Shown: positions 10,475 to 20,084 of the stretch, one piece after another
How the letters are laid out: every line of letters starts with the position of its first letter
How positions within the stretch are numbered: the first letter of the stretch is position 1
Assembly (NCBI RefSeq): GCF_030682515.1
Contig: NZ_JAUXOD010000011.1
Location: forward strand, 62,001 to 126,000
Direction of reading: 5' to 3'
Source: Hoeflea sp.
GTDB taxonomy: Bacteria > Pseudomonadota > Alphaproteobacteria > Rhizobiales > Rhizobiaceae
Length of the DNA: 64,000 nucleotides
Notes under the pieces: model-generated
What the model saw: the letters and a program-made list of their open reading frames with translations, nothing else
The model's database searches: none
What the model was told of the DNA's origin: nothing
Program-made: the position numbers and the translations under genes

Positions 10475-11467
10475 TCAGCAGTAACCCTCGACGCCGATGG
10501 CCTGATCGGCGGAGTAGCGGTCGCCATGGGCGAACCCTGCGGGCAGGATCCGCTCGATCTCTGCGAGATGATCCGTCGTCAGGGTCAGGGAAACGCCGTC
10601 CGCGCAGTCCTTCAGGTGACCGGCGGAGCGGGTGCCGGGAATGGGGATGACATGGGGCCCGCGCGCCAGGAGCCAGGCGATGGCCAGCGCGATCGGCGTG
10701 GCGCCCAAGTCGCGGGCGTAATCCTTGAAAGGTTGAACCGCCGCGATGTTACGGGACAAATTGGGCTCGACAAAGCGTGGATTGGCCTTGCGGAAATCGG
10801 TCTCGCCGAAACTCGTGGGGTCCGGCGCCTGGGCGCCGAAGATACCGCGCCCCAATGGCGAGAAGGCCACGAAACCCACGCCGAGATCGAGGCAGGCCTG
10901 CACCATGCCCAGATCCGGTTGCCGGGTCCAGAGGGAGTACTCGCTCTGGACCGCGCTGACCGGAGAGACGGCATGGGCCAGCCTCAGCGAAGACGGCGAG
11001 ATTTCGGAAAAGCCGATGCCGCCGATCTTGCCCTCCTGCCTGAAACGCAAAAGCGTGTGCATGACCTCTTCGATAGGTCGCCCGGCCTCGCGCCTGTGGA
11101 TGTAGAACAGGTCGACATGATCGACGCCGAGGTTGCGGAGCGAGGTCTCGAGTTCAGCCCTGAGATGGTCCTGGGAATTGTCGAAAAAGCGGGTGCCGGT
11201 CGAGGGATCGCGGCGGATGCCGGCCTTGGTAGCGATCCTGAAACCGGACTTGCGCCCCTTCAGGAAGCTGCCGATGGCTTTCTCGGACACGCCCATGCCG
11301 TAGACATTGGCGGTGTCGATCAGGGTGATCCCGAGATCCCTGGCCGCCGCCAGCGTCTCATGGCTTTCCTTCTCGGAGGTCGGCCCATAGGGCCCCGCGA
11401 AGTTCCAGCAGCCGAGGCCGATGGCGGAGACGCGGGGGCCTGATATTCCCATGTGTCGCTGTTTCAT
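10475..11467 (-). CDS. Aldo/keto reductase
   Basis: NAD(P)H-dependent oxidoreductase of the AKR superfamily (330 aa, TIM barrel). The catalytic residues are in place: Asp and Tyr in LIDTANVYGMG, Lys in IATKAG, His in LFYIHRREAG. The cofactor-binding end is IPGTRSAGHLKDCADG. It resembles the potassium-channel-beta/YajO-like subgroup more than the sugar-specific ones, so the substrate is open. It lies downstream of the enolase-superfamily dehydratase on the same strand with a 96-base gap, so the two may be co-transcribed and act on the same sugar acid or aldehyde. Confidence 0.85.
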   Translation of the reverse strand: MKQRHMGISGPRVSAIGLGCWNFAGPYGPTSEKESHETLAAARDLGITLIDTANVYGMGVSEKAIGSFLKGRKSGFRIATKAGIRRDPSTGTRFFDNSQDHLRAELETSLRNLGVDHVDLFYIHRREAGRPIEEVMHTLLRFRQEGKIGGIGFSEISPSSLRLAHAVSPVSAVQSEYSLWTRQPDLGMVQACLDLGVGFVAFSPLGRGIFGAQAPDPTSFGETDFRKANPRFVEPNLSRNIAAVQPFKDYARDLGATPIALAIAWLLARGPHVIPIPGTRSAGHLKDCADGVSLTLTTDHLAEIERILPAGFAHGDRYSADQAIGVEGYC

Positions 11468-11563
11468 GCGATCCTTCTAGCCGCAGACAAGACGCCGGAC
11501 AATTCGTCTTTGCATTCTCGGCATCTCAGGCAGGCCACAGGGTAGGTTTCCGAGCGCACGGGC

Positions 11564-12664
11564 CTAAAGCGAACTGATCTGGTGGGTGGATTGCTCGAGC
11601 CAGGCAGGGCTGATGTCGACACCCCAGCCGGGGGCATTGGTCACGGTCGCCTTGCCGTCAACGATGTCGTAGGGCGATGTGACAAACAGGCCGTCCTGCC
11701 AGGGATAATAATCCTCGCCCTCGATGGAAAACTCGAGATATTTTCCCGCATTCGGGATGGCGCGCAGCAGGTGCATGGTGAACAGCGTCACCATCGACCA
11801 GTTGGCGCAATGGGGCGTGCAGGGCAGGCCGGCCTTGTGGGCCATGTCGGCCACGCGAAGCGTGCGGGTCAGGCCGCCCAGGTAACAGATGTCGGGCTGG
11901 ACGACATCGACGGCCTTCATCTCGATCATCCATCGCCAGTTGGTCAGCTCGCAATCCTGCTCGCCGCCGGTGACATCAATGGACAGCGCCTCGGCCACTT
12001 CCCTGGTTTGCTCGTACTCCCAATAGGGACAGGGCTCCTCGTAATGGCTGATGCCGTTCTGCTCGAGCATCTTGCCGATCTCGATGGCCTGGGCAGGCGC
12101 ATAGCAGGAATTGGCATCGACCAGCAGTGCAATGCCGTCACCCATCGCCTTGCGCATGGTGGGCACTATTTCCTCTGTCCGGCCCGGCCATTCATCCTTG
12201 CCGCGGCCGCACTCCGACCCGATCCTGAACTTGAAGGCGTCAAAGCCGAACTGGTCGCGCAGACGGCTCAAGCGCGCCGCCTCGTCCCTTGGCGTGATGT
12301 CCCGCTTCATCGAGGAGGCATAGGCGCGGATGGTTCCCGGCGTTCCGCCGATCAGTTCACACACGGGCTTGCCTTCCAGGCGACCGCGCAGGTCCCAGAG
12401 CGCGGTATCGAGGCCGCCTAGCGCGCGTTTCAGGTAGGATCCTGGAAACTTGTGTTCCTTCTCTGGAATAAGATCGACCAGGTGATCGATATCGAGAGCC
12501 GACTGCCCGAGTGCATAGGGCGCGACCTGGCGGTGGACGATCTGGGCGGTGATGTCGGCATAATAGGGCGCCACCTGACCCCAGCCGATGGCGCCGGTGT
12601 CGGTCGTCACTTTGACAAAACAGACAAATTCGTTGGTGAAGGTTTCAATGTGGGCAATTTTCAT
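11564..12664 (-). CDS. Enolase-superfamily sugar-acid dehydratase (mandelate racemase type)
   Basis: Mandelate racemase/muconate-lactonizing family member (366 aa) with metal ligands Asp183 (LLVDANSCY), Glu209/210 ([11 protein letters not shown]) and Glu235 ([10 protein letters not shown]). His285 in CTPHCANWS is the catalytic histidine of the mandelate-racemase subgroup. The KxK motif of strand two reads K145-F-R147. In this family such enzymes dehydrate aldonic or aldaric acids to 2-keto-3-deoxy products; the exact substrate cannot be read from motifs. The ATG at 12664 has a GGA upstream; an ATG five codons earlier has none. It is divergent from a MocR regulator across a region with inverted repeats. 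Confidence 0.8.
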   Translation of the reverse strand: MKIAHIETFTNEFVCFVKVTTDTGAIGWGQVAPYYADITAQIVHRQVAPYALGQSALDIDHLVDLIPEKEHKFPGSYLKRALGGLDTALWDLRGRLEGKPVCELIGGTPGTIRAYASSMKRDITPRDEAARLSRLRDQFGFDAFKFRIGSECGRGKDEWPGRTEEIVPTMRKAMGDGIALLVDANSCYAPAQAIEIGKMLEQNGISHYEEPCPYWEYEQTREVAEALSIDVTGGEQDCELTNWRWMIEMKAVDVVQPDICYLGGLTRTLRVADMAHKAGLPCTPHCANWSMVTLFTMHLLRAIPNAGKYLEFSIEGEDYYPWQDGLFVTSPYDIVDGKATVTNAPGWGVDISPAWLEQSTHQISSL

Positions 12665-12708
12665 GATGAGCGATTCCATGTCGACGTTGGGCAGACCGTA
12701 GCGGCACG

Positions 12709-12732
12709 ATTGGACTTACGATAAGGTCCAAT
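12709..12732. promoter_or_regulatory. Candidate MocR operator, divergent dehydratase/mocR promoter
   Basis: A 7-bp inverted repeat ATTGGAC-N10-GTCCAAT lies between the divergent dehydratase and MocR genes. Close by are TGCAAA-CCAA-TTTGCA and GCAA-AGC-TTGC repeats. GTCCAAT recurs at 14308-14314, 87 bases upstream of the transporter's first gene. Shared use by the MocR regulator is inferred. Confidence 0.4.
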
Positions 12733-12779
12733 CTGGCAAAGCTTGCAAACCAATTTGCACAGGATCAGGGGAGACACTC

Positions 12780-14252
12780 ATGAAGACCAAGGCGGGTGCG
12801 ATCCTCTCCTCGATCCGGATCGACAGGGCGCAGGACCGGAAGATCAGCGTGCAGCTCTATATGGGGCTGCGCGACATCATCCTGTCGGGCGGACTGACCG
12901 GAGGGGAGCGGCTTCCGGCGACGCGCACCTTGGCGAGCGAGGTTGGCGTGTCGCGGACAACCGCGCTCGATGCGGTCAGCCGGCTGATTTCCGAAGGCCT
13001 CCTGGAATCGCGGATCGGCGCGGGGACTTTCGTCAGCAATACCATGACGGGCAGGGTGCAGATCAAGCCCGACTCATCGGCGGCTGGCGCCGAGAAGCAG
13101 CCGAGGCTGTCGTCCTCGACGCAGCGGGCCTGCAGCCTGTTCGCCGAGCGCCGGCGCCTGCCGAACAAATCCCAGGCCTTTGTCACAGCACTTCCGGCGC
13201 TTAATTCCTTTCCGATGGCGCAATGGGCGCGGCTGTCGGCCCGGCACCTGAGGACGGACCGGGATTCGATCATGGGCTATGGCAATCCGTTCGGTTTGCA
13301 GCGCCTGCGTGCGGCCATCGCGGCGCATCTCAACGCCAGCCGCGGCATCCAGTGCGATCCCGAGCAGGTGTTCATTGTTGGCGGAGCCCAGCAGGCATTC
13401 TCCCTGATCGGCAGCATGCTGCTCGATCAGGGCGAGAAGGTCTGGTTTGAAAACCCCGGCGCCATCGGCGCGCGCAACGCGTTCGTGTCGCAAGGCGCCG
13501 AACTGGTGCCCGTGGCGGTGGACGATGAGGGTATTGTCGTCGAGGACGGGCTCGCCAAGGCGCCGGATTTCCGTCTCGCGTTTGTCACGCCCTCGCATCA
13601 GCAGCCCTTGAGCAAGGTCCTGAGCCTGTCACGCCGCCTCGCGCTTCTGGATGCGGCGGAGCGGGCCGACGCCTTTATCGTCGAGGACGATTATGACGGT
13701 GATTTCTATTTCGGCGATCAGCCGCTTCCGACCCTGAAAAGCATCGATACCCATGCCCGTGTGATCTATGTCGGCACGTTTTCAAAGACGCTGTTCCCGT
13801 CGCTGCGGCTGGGCTTCCTCGTTGCCCCCGCCAGCATGGTCGATGCCATGGCCACGGTCTTTTCGTCGGCGCTCAGCGGTGTGCCGACATGGCCCCAGGC
13901 CGTCGTTGCCGATTTCATCGACGAAGGGCATTTTTCGACCCATATCCGGACCATGCGGCAACATTACAAGCGCCGGCATGAGGTCCTGCACCAGCACGCA
14001 AAAAAACTAGAGCCACACATGCATGTCCAGCGGGCCTCGGCGGGCTTTCACACCGTGGGGTATTTTTTGGATCAGGATCGGAATGAGGGCGACTTCATCA
14101 GGGCGGCCGGCGCGGCGGGCCTCACCCTGTCCGGCATTGGCCGCTACTGCCTTGCTCCAATCAGCCGCAAGGGCGTGGTCATCGGCTATGGCGCCGCCAG
14201 CGAGGGCGAAATCAAGCAGGGCATGGAGATCATGGCGCAGCTGCTCAAATAG
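12780..14252 (+). CDS. MocR/PdxR-family transcriptional regulator (GntR HTH + aminotransferase-like domain)
   Basis: A 490-residue fusion. Residues 10-85 form a winged GntR helix-turn-helix (GERLPATRTLASEVGVSRTTALDAVSRLISEGLL). Residues about 125-490 form a class I aminotransferase-like domain with IVEDDYDGDFYF and YVGTFSKTLFPSLRLGF; the lysine in FSKTL is the PLP-anchoring residue. MocR proteins sense PLP-linked or amine ligands and often control adjacent catabolic or transport genes. It sits between a divergent dehydratase and a downstream polyamine-type importer, so it probably controls one or both. Start ATG 12780 is preceded by CAGGGGAGA. Confidence 0.9.
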   Translation: MKTKAGAILSSIRIDRAQDRKISVQLYMGLRDIILSGGLTGGERLPATRTLASEVGVSRTTALDAVSRLISEGLLESRIGAGTFVSNTMTGRVQIKPDSSAAGAEKQPRLSSSTQRACSLFAERRRLPNKSQAFVTALPALNSFPMAQWARLSARHLRTDRDSIMGYGNPFGLQRLRAAIAAHLNASRGIQCDPEQVFIVGGAQQAFSLIGSMLLDQGEKVWFENPGAIGARNAFVSQGAELVPVAVDDEGIVVEDGLAKAPDFRLAFVTPSHQQPLSKVLSLSRRLALLDAAERADAFIVEDDYDGDFYFGDQPLPTLKSIDTHARVIYVGTFSKTLFPSLRLGFLVAPASMVDAMATVFSSALSGVPTWPQAVVADFIDEGHFSTHIRTMRQHYKRRHEVLHQHAKKLEPHMHVQRASAGFHTVGYFLDQDRNEGDFIRAAGAAGLTLSGIGRYCLAPISRKGVVIGYGAASEGEIKQGMEIMAQLLK

Positions 14253-14307
14253 AAGCTCGGCACCCAAAATTGGTATGGAAAAATATCTATAATGGATATG
14301 CGGTGCA

Positions 14308-14314
14308 GTCCAAT
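14308..14314 (+). promoter_or_regulatory. GTCCAAT repeat upstream of polyamine-type transporter
   Basis: This 7-mer repeats the arm of the inverted repeat at 12709-12732. A palindrome CCAAAATTGG (14264-14273) and a TATAAT hexamer (14288-14293) lie just upstream. Together they look like a promoter/operator for the transporter gene at 14395, but no -35 element is convincing. Confidence 0.3.
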
Positions 14315-14394
14315 GAGCAGCTAGGCTTCATATGGTCCGCGCGGGTTATAATCAATAATGCGCTGATTTTCAGAGGGTTCAAAGGGAGTCGAAC

Positions 14395-15471
14395 ATGATC
14401 ATGAAATTAGCAATGGCCGGGCTTCTGGCCACGACCGTCATGGCAGCCGTGCCGGCGCAGGCGGAAACACTGCGCCTTTTGACCTGGGGCTCCTACGCTC
14501 CTGACGAACTGGTCAAGAAATTCGAAGCCAAATACCCCGACATCACTGTCGAGGTGACGTTCTCCAACAACGAGGAAATGATCGCCAAGCTGCGCGCCAC
14601 CGGCGGCTCCGGCTTCGATCTGGCGCAGCCGAGCCATGACCGCATTTTCGCGGTGCAGCAGGAGTATGGTATCTACAAGCCGCTGGATCTTTCCAAGATC
14701 AACACCGATGTCATGCAGGCCAATCTCCTGGATGGCGTGAAGGCCAACACCACCATCGATGGCGAAGTCTATGCCGTGCCGCATCAGTGGGGCACGTCGG
14801 GCCTGATGGCCAACAAGTCGCTGGCGCCCAACATCTCCGCCTGGGGCGATCTCTGCGACCCGCAATACAAGGGCAAGACCTCGATGCGCCTGCGGCGCAC
14901 CATCCTGCTCGGGATGGCGTTCGACATGGGCGAGGACCCCTTCGCAGCCTATGCCGATCTCGCCAAGTACCAGGAGATCCTCGACAAGGTCGCCGACAAG
15001 CTGATCGGCTGCAAGGACAATCTCAAGGCCTACTGGAAGGGCGGCGACGACCTTTCGGCCATGATGATGTCGGGTGAAATCGTTGCATCGGAAACCTGGG
15101 ACTCGACCGCCTACAAGCTCTATGGCGAGAACAAGGACATCGTGTTCGTCCCGCCGAAGACCGGCGCGCTGGCCTGGATCGACACTTTCGCGATTCCCGC
15201 CAAGGGCGAAGCCGACGATGCCGCCTACAAGTGGATCAACTTCGTGCTTGAGCCCGAAAACGTCACGATCATGTCGGCCAGCACCGGCTCGATGGCGTCG
15301 GTAAAGGGCGCCATGGACCTGTTGCCGGAGGACAAGAAGGAAGCGGTCAATGCGGCCTTTTCCGACGAAGCCATGGCCAACCTGAAGTTCTTTGCCAACA
15401 TTCCGGCGGGTGTCGAGGACATGGAAGGCAAGACGCTCGAAAAGATCAAGGCTGCGACCGGCGCCGAATAA
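14395..15471 (+). CDS. Periplasmic binding protein of a spermidine/putrescine-type ABC importer
   Basis: PotD/PotF-like solute-binding protein (358 aa) with a signal peptide ending VPAQA-ETL near residue 24. The mature start LRLLTWGSYAPDELVKKFEAKYP and VPHQWGTSGLMANKS are typical of polyamine-binding proteins. Ligand could be putrescine, spermidine or another small cation; the motifs do not decide. GGGAG six bases before the ATG fixes the start (a second ATG follows two codons later). First gene of an operon with ATPase, two permeases and two flavoproteins. A very strong hairpin after its stop suggests it is made in excess. Confidence 0.88.
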   Translation: MIMKLAMAGLLATTVMAAVPAQAETLRLLTWGSYAPDELVKKFEAKYPDITVEVTFSNNEEMIAKLRATGGSGFDLAQPSHDRIFAVQQEYGIYKPLDLSKINTDVMQANLLDGVKANTTIDGEVYAVPHQWGTSGLMANKSLAPNISAWGDLCDPQYKGKTSMRLRRTILLGMAFDMGEDPFAAYADLAKYQEILDKVADKLIGCKDNLKAYWKGGDDLSAMMMSGEIVASETWDSTAYKLYGENKDIVFVPPKTGALAWIDTFAIPAKGEADDAAYKWINFVLEPENVTIMSASTGSMASVKGAMDLLPEDKKEAVNAAFSDEAMANLKFFANIPAGVEDMEGKTLEKIKAATGAE

Positions 15472-15504
15472 GCCCGGAACCTGCTTCTTCTTCTCCTGAG
15501 GCAA

Positions 15505-15540
15505 GGCAGGACCGCGCAACGTGGTTTGCGCGGTCCTGCC
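15505..15540 (+). terminator. Intercistronic hairpin after binding-protein gene
   Basis: A perfect 15-bp stem (left arm 15505-15519, right arm 15526-15540) with a 6-base loop lies 33 bases after the binding-protein stop and 42 bases before the ATPase start. No T run follows. It probably acts as a partial terminator or a 3' stabiliser of the upstream mRNA. Confidence 0.65.
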
Positions 15541-15582
15541 CGAATTCTCAACAATTTCTGACGACACGGCACTGGGCAATCG

Positions 15583-16695
15583 ATGCAATCAACAACCGAG
15601 AACGATCTGGAATGTATTGAGGTCAAGAAGCACTTCGGCTCGGTCAGGGCCGTCGATGATGTCTCCTTCGACATTCCCAAGGGATCCTTCTTTTCCATTC
15701 TCGGGCCTTCGGGTTGCGGCAAGACCACCCTGATGCGGATGATCGCCGGCTTCGAGCAGCCCAGTTCCGGCGACATCCGGATCAAGGGAAGGTCCGTGAT
15801 CGGAACCCCGCCCAACAAGCGCAACGTGAAGATGGTGTTCCAGCACCTGGCGTTGTTCCCGATGATGAATGTCTATGAGAACATCGCCTACGGCCTGCGT
15901 TGCGCCGGGGCCACCAGGGACGTCATTCGCACCAAGGTGCACGACGTTCTCGCGCGCATATCTTTGCCCGATGTCGCAAATCGCGAAATCAGCCAGCTTT
16001 CCGGCGGGCAGAAGCAGCGCATCGCGATTGCCCGCTGCATGGTGCTCGATCCGGATGTGCTGCTTCTGGACGAGCCGCTGGGCGCGCTGGATCTGAAGCT
16101 GCGCGAAGCCATGAAGATCGAACTGAAACTGCTGCAGCACCAGTTCGACACGACCTTTGTCTACATCACCCACGACCAGTCCGAAGCACTCGTCATGTCC
16201 GACAATGTCGCGATCATGGACAAGGGCAAGTTCGTGCAGATCGGAACGCCGCAGGAGCTTTATCACAATCCCGCGGCCGCCTTTGTCGCCGGTTTCGTGG
16301 GAGACACCAATCGCTGGGCGGGCCGGGTCACCCGCGTCGAGAACGGCGCCGTCGAAGTCGAGACTGAAGCCGGTCTCTTCATGCGCGGCTCGGTTCGCGG
16401 CGCGGGTGCTCCCAGCATCGGCGATCTGGTGAACGCCTTCGTGCGGCCGGAGTTCATCAGGGCTGAGAAATCCGGTGCGGCGGCGCAGAAAATCGATGCC
16501 GGGCACAATGTCATTGAAGGCAAGATCGACAGCATTCTGTTCAATGGTGCCAACAGCCGGGTTCTGGTCAGGGACCGGGCGGGCGAACTCATCGAAGCCG
16601 ATGTGGTGCTGACCGGCGGTACAGAGGACCTGAAACCCAAAGATGACGTCACGCTGTCATGGCGGGCGGAGCAGACGATGAGTTTTTTGGCTTGA
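15583..16695 (+). CDS. Polyamine-type ABC transporter ATP-binding protein
   Basis: PotA/PotG-like ATPase (370 aa). Walker A LGPSGCGKTT, signature LSGGQKQRIAIARCM, Walker B VLLLDEPLGALD and switch THDQSEALVMSD are intact. The C-terminal TOBE-type region (from about residue 245) is present, as in transporters regulated through that domain. It is followed 10 bases later by the first permease gene. The ribosome-binding site before ATG 15583 is weak, in line with lower expression than the binding protein. Confidence 0.9.
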   Translation: MQSTTENDLECIEVKKHFGSVRAVDDVSFDIPKGSFFSILGPSGCGKTTLMRMIAGFEQPSSGDIRIKGRSVIGTPPNKRNVKMVFQHLALFPMMNVYENIAYGLRCAGATRDVIRTKVHDVLARISLPDVANREISQLSGGQKQRIAIARCMVLDPDVLLLDEPLGALDLKLREAMKIELKLLQHQFDTTFVYITHDQSEALVMSDNVAIMDKGKFVQIGTPQELYHNPAAAFVAGFVGDTNRWAGRVTRVENGAVEVETEAGLFMRGSVRGAGAPSIGDLVNAFVRPEFIRAEKSGAAAQKIDAGHNVIEGKIDSILFNGANSRVLVRDRAGELIEADVVLTGGTEDLKPKDDVTLSWRAEQTMSFLA

Positions 16696-16705
16696 GGGCG
16701 CTCGG

Positions 16706-17575
16706 ATGAAGCAGAACGACATCAAGCGGCTGTCGCTTTACCTGCTCTTCGCGCCGTTCGCGTTGTGGATCACGCTGCTCATCGTCCTGCCGCATCTGGG
16801 CATGCTCTACATTTCGCTGCGCGAGAAGGTGGCGCCGCGTGTCTATGAATTCGGATTTGCCAACTACATCAATTTCTTCAACGAGCCGATCTACTGGAAC
16901 ACGCTTCTGCGCACCGGATCGATGTCGTTGTTGGTCACCGTGCTGGCGTTGCTGCTCGGGTTTCCCATCGCCTATTACATCGCCAAGATCGCCGGTCACC
17001 GGACGCGCGGCGCGTTGTTCCTGATGTGCCTCATCCCGCTGTGGGTCAGCGACCTGATCCGCGCCTTCGGGTGGATCCTGCTGCTCAGGGAAACCGGAGT
17101 CATCTCGAGCGGGCTGCAATGGGCCGGACTGATCAACGCGCCGATCGAGTTCCTTTACAATGACGCCACCGTCATCGTCGGCCTGGTCTATACCGTGATC
17201 CTGTTCATGATCGTGCCCCTGGTCTCGACGCTTGACGGGATGGACGATTCGATGATCGAGGCGGGCTACAATCTTGGCGGCAACGGGCCGACCGTTTTGC
17301 GCCGGATCATCATTCCCTACGCCATGCCCGGCATCGTGTCGGGGTGCATTGTCGTGTTCATGCTGACGGCGGGAAGCTACCTGACGCCGATCCTGCTCGG
17401 CGGCAAGAATTCGAGCTGGTTCACCGAGCAGATCTACGACCAGTTCATCACCCGCTACAATTGGGAATCGGGTGCCGCCTTTGGCTTCGTGCTGCTGGCA
17501 TTCACCTCTCTTGTGATCTGGATCGGTCTGAAACTCTCTGGCCAGACGCTCAACAGCACGGTGGCGAGAAGCTAA
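16706..17575 (+). CDS. Polyamine-type ABC transporter permease (PotB/PotH-like)
   Basis: Inner-membrane permease (289 aa) with six predicted helices, beginning SLYLLFAPFALWITLLIVLPHLGML. The EAA loop that docks on the ATPase is EAGYNLGGNGPTVLRRIIIPYAMPG. An extended first periplasmic loop is as in PotB-type proteins. Its stop codon overlaps the next permease's ATG (TAATG), so the two subunits are translationally coupled and should be made one to one. Confidence 0.9.
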   Translation: MKQNDIKRLSLYLLFAPFALWITLLIVLPHLGMLYISLREKVAPRVYEFGFANYINFFNEPIYWNTLLRTGSMSLLVTVLALLLGFPIAYYIAKIAGHRTRGALFLMCLIPLWVSDLIRAFGWILLLRETGVISSGLQWAGLINAPIEFLYNDATVIVGLVYTVILFMIVPLVSTLDGMDDSMIEAGYNLGGNGPTVLRRIIIPYAMPGIVSGCIVVFMLTAGSYLTPILLGGKNSSWFTEQIYDQFITRYNWESGAAFGFVLLAFTSLVIWIGLKLSGQTLNSTVARS

Positions 17576-18432
17576 TGGCGATCAAACCCAACACTGCATT
17601 TCTCACCGCCTACCAGTTCTACATCCTGGCGTTCTTTGTGTTCCTCGCGGCGCCGCTGGTCGCCGCCGGAATGTTCGCCTTCAACGATTCGCTGTTTCCG
17701 TCGCTGCCGTGGCGTGGCTTCACGCTCGACTGGTTCTTCAACGACACCGAGCCGAAGCTCGGGATGTTCCATGACCGGCGCCTGCTGCGCGGTCTCTACT
17801 ATTCCTTCGTCATCGCAAGCTTCGTTTCGCTGCTTTCGGTTTTTGTGGGCACCTGCAACGCATTCCTGTTTGTGCGTTGCAATTTTCCGGCGAAGGACTT
17901 TTTCTACATCATGATGGTGCTGCCACTGGTCATTCCCGGCGTCATTCTCGGCATCTCGATCCTGCTCTTGGCCAGCAACGTGGCCAACAGCGCCGAAAGT
18001 GCCTTCTCGCTGGACCTGCGCTTCCTCAGGCCGGGTATCATTCTGGTGGTGCTGGGACAGTTCTCCTTCATCACCACGATCACCTCGCTGGTGATCATCG
18101 CACGCTTGAAGAAGTTCGATGAATCGATGGAGGAGGCCGCCTACAATCTTGGCGCCAGCCGGGTGCGCGTGCTCAGGACGATCACGCTGCCGTTCCTGTT
18201 CCCGGCGATGGCGGCGGCGGGCATCGTGGCGTTTCTGGTGTCGTTTGAAAACTTCAACACCACGCTGTTCCTGGTCGGCTCCGAAGCGCCGTTGACGATC
18301 ACCATGTATGACCGCATGGTCAAGGTCGGGTCGACGCCGGTGCTCAATGCGGTCTCGTTCTTCCTGATGGTCGGATCCGCGGCTCTGGCGCTGGTCTCGG
18401 TTCTGGTTCAACGCGACAAACCCCAAACCTGA
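17575..18432 (+). CDS. Polyamine-type ABC transporter permease (PotC/PotI-like)
   Basis: Second permease subunit (285 aa), six helices, with EAA loop [25 protein letters not shown]. The ATG at 17575 overlaps the previous stop by one base; the longer open frame from 17344 runs inside the preceding gene and is not used. The GMC oxidoreductase starts 16 bases after the stop, tying transporter and enzyme together. Confidence 0.9.
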   Translation: MAIKPNTAFLTAYQFYILAFFVFLAAPLVAAGMFAFNDSLFPSLPWRGFTLDWFFNDTEPKLGMFHDRRLLRGLYYSFVIASFVSLLSVFVGTCNAFLFVRCNFPAKDFFYIMMVLPLVIPGVILGISILLLASNVANSAESAFSLDLRFLRPGIILVVLGQFSFITTITSLVIIARLKKFDESMEEAAYNLGASRVRVLRTITLPFLFPAMAAAGIVAFLVSFENFNTTLFLVGSEAPLTITMYDRMVKVGSTPVLNAVSFFLMVGSAALALVSVLVQRDKPQT

Positions 18433-18448
18433 GCTCTCAAACCCAAGA

Positions 18449-20083
18449 GTGGCGCTTTTCGTGCAAACCTATGACTTTGTAATCGTTGGTGCGGGTTCGG
18501 CCGGGTGCGTGCTGGCCAACCGCCTGACCGAGAACGGCAGATATTCCGTGCTGCTGCTCGAGGCGGGCGGGCATGACCGGAACTTCAAGATCTGGATGCC
18601 GATCGGTTACGGCATGGCGTTCTACGACAAGCGCATCAACTGGATGTACACATCCGAGCCGGATCCCAACACCGACAACCGCGTCAGCTACTGGCCGCGC
18701 GGCAAGGTGATCGGCGGATCCTCCTCGATCAACGCGATGGTCTATATTCGCGGGCATCCGAGCGATTTCGACGACTGGCAGGCCATGGGCAATCCGGGCT
18801 GGGGCTGGAGCGACGTGCTGCCCTATTTCCGGAAGAGCGAGACCAGCGATCAGGGTGCCAGCGAATTTCGCGGCGGAGACGGGCCGCTCTACGTCTCGAC
18901 CATGGATCGGGACCTGCATCCGACCTGCCAGAATTTCATCCGGGCGGGGGTGGAATGCGGGCTCACGCACAATCCCGATTTCAACGCCGCCACGAATGAG
19001 GGCATCGGGCTCTACCAGAACACGGCCAAGGGCGGCTTTCGCATGTCCGCCGCGCGGGCCTATCTGAATCCGGCGCGCAAGCGGGCCAATCTGACGGTGC
19101 TATCGCGCGCCCATGCGACGCGGATCCTGTTTGACGGCCTGCGCGCCACCGGCGTCGAATTCGTGCGCCATGGCGGGATCGAACGGGTGCATGCGGCCCG
19201 CGAGGTGATCGTTTCCGGCGGATCGGTGAATTCGCCGCAGCTGCTGATGCTGTCAGGCGTCGGCCCCGCGGATGTTCTCAAGCGTCACGGCATCGACGTG
19301 GTGCGCCAGCAGCCGAATGTGGGCAGGCACCTGCAGGATCATTTGTGCATCGACCATACCTACAGGGCAAAGGTGAGGACGCTGAATGACGAACTGCGTC
19401 CGCTCATGGGCAAGTTCTGGCACGGTCTCAACTATGTCCTGCGCCGTCGCGGACCGCTGTCGCTCGGCGTCAACCAGGCCGGCGGCTTCATCCGGACCCG
19501 GCCCGAGCTCGAACGCCCCAACATGCAGCTCTATTTCTCGCCGGTCAGCTACACCAAGGCGCCGCCCGGCAAGCGGCCGCTGATGAGTCCCGATCCGTTT
19601 TCGGGCGTGATCATGGGAACCCAGCCGACCCGGCCCACCAGCCGCGGGCATCTGGAACTGAGATCCTCCGATCCCTTCGATGCGCCAAGGATCCATCCCA
19701 ATTACCTCGCGACCAACCATGATGTGGCCGAACAGCTCGAGGGCGCACGGTTCCTGCGCAAGCTGGCCGCGGCGCCGGCCTTCGCGGAGATCCTCGACGT
19801 GGAGATCCGGCCGGGGCGGCAGGTCGAGACGGACGAGGAGATGATCGCCGACATCAGGGCGCGGGCGGGAACAGTGTTTCATCCCGTCAGCACCTGCCGG
19901 ATGGGCGAGAGCGAGCGCGACAGTGTCGTCAATGCGCGGCTCCAGGTTCATGGCCTGAGGCATCTCAGGGTGATCGACGCCTCGGTGTTCCCGACGGTGA
20001 CATCCGGCAACACCAATGCCCCAACGATCATGGTCGCCGAAAAGGGCGCAGACATGATCCTGTCCGACCACGCGGGAGTTTAA
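18449..20083 (+). CDS. GMC-family FAD oxidoreductase (choline/alcohol dehydrogenase-like)
   Basis: Flavoprotein of the glucose-methanol-choline family (544 aa). The FAD-binding fold is [18 protein letters not shown] with the acidic end LLLEAGG. GMC signature 1 is [19 protein letters not shown] and signature 2 is [16 protein letters not shown]. The active-site region [10 protein letters not shown] and [11 protein letters not shown] is complete. The family oxidises primary alcohols or choline to aldehydes. GTG start at 18449. Its place behind a polyamine-type importer suggests the imported compound has a hydroxyl group, or that this enzyme acts on a product of the next gene. The substrate is unknown. 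Confidence 0.87.
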   Translation: MALFVQTYDFVIVGAGSAGCVLANRLTENGRYSVLLLEAGGHDRNFKIWMPIGYGMAFYDKRINWMYTSEPDPNTDNRVSYWPRGKVIGGSSSINAMVYIRGHPSDFDDWQAMGNPGWGWSDVLPYFRKSETSDQGASEFRGGDGPLYVSTMDRDLHPTCQNFIRAGVECGLTHNPDFNAATNEGIGLYQNTAKGGFRMSAARAYLNPARKRANLTVLSRAHATRILFDGLRATGVEFVRHGGIERVHAAREVIVSGGSVNSPQLLMLSGVGPADVLKRHGIDVVRQQPNVGRHLQDHLCIDHTYRAKVRTLNDELRPLMGKFWHGLNYVLRRRGPLSLGVNQAGGFIRTRPELERPNMQLYFSPVSYTKAPPGKRPLMSPDPFSGVIMGTQPTRPTSRGHLELRSSDPFDAPRIHPNYLATNHDVAEQLEGARFLRKLAAAPAFAEILDVEIRPGRQVETDEEMIADIRARAGTVFHPVSTCRMGESERDSVVNARLQVHGLRHLRVIDASVFPTVTSGNTNAPTIMVAEKGADMILSDHAGV

Positions 20084-20084
20084 C

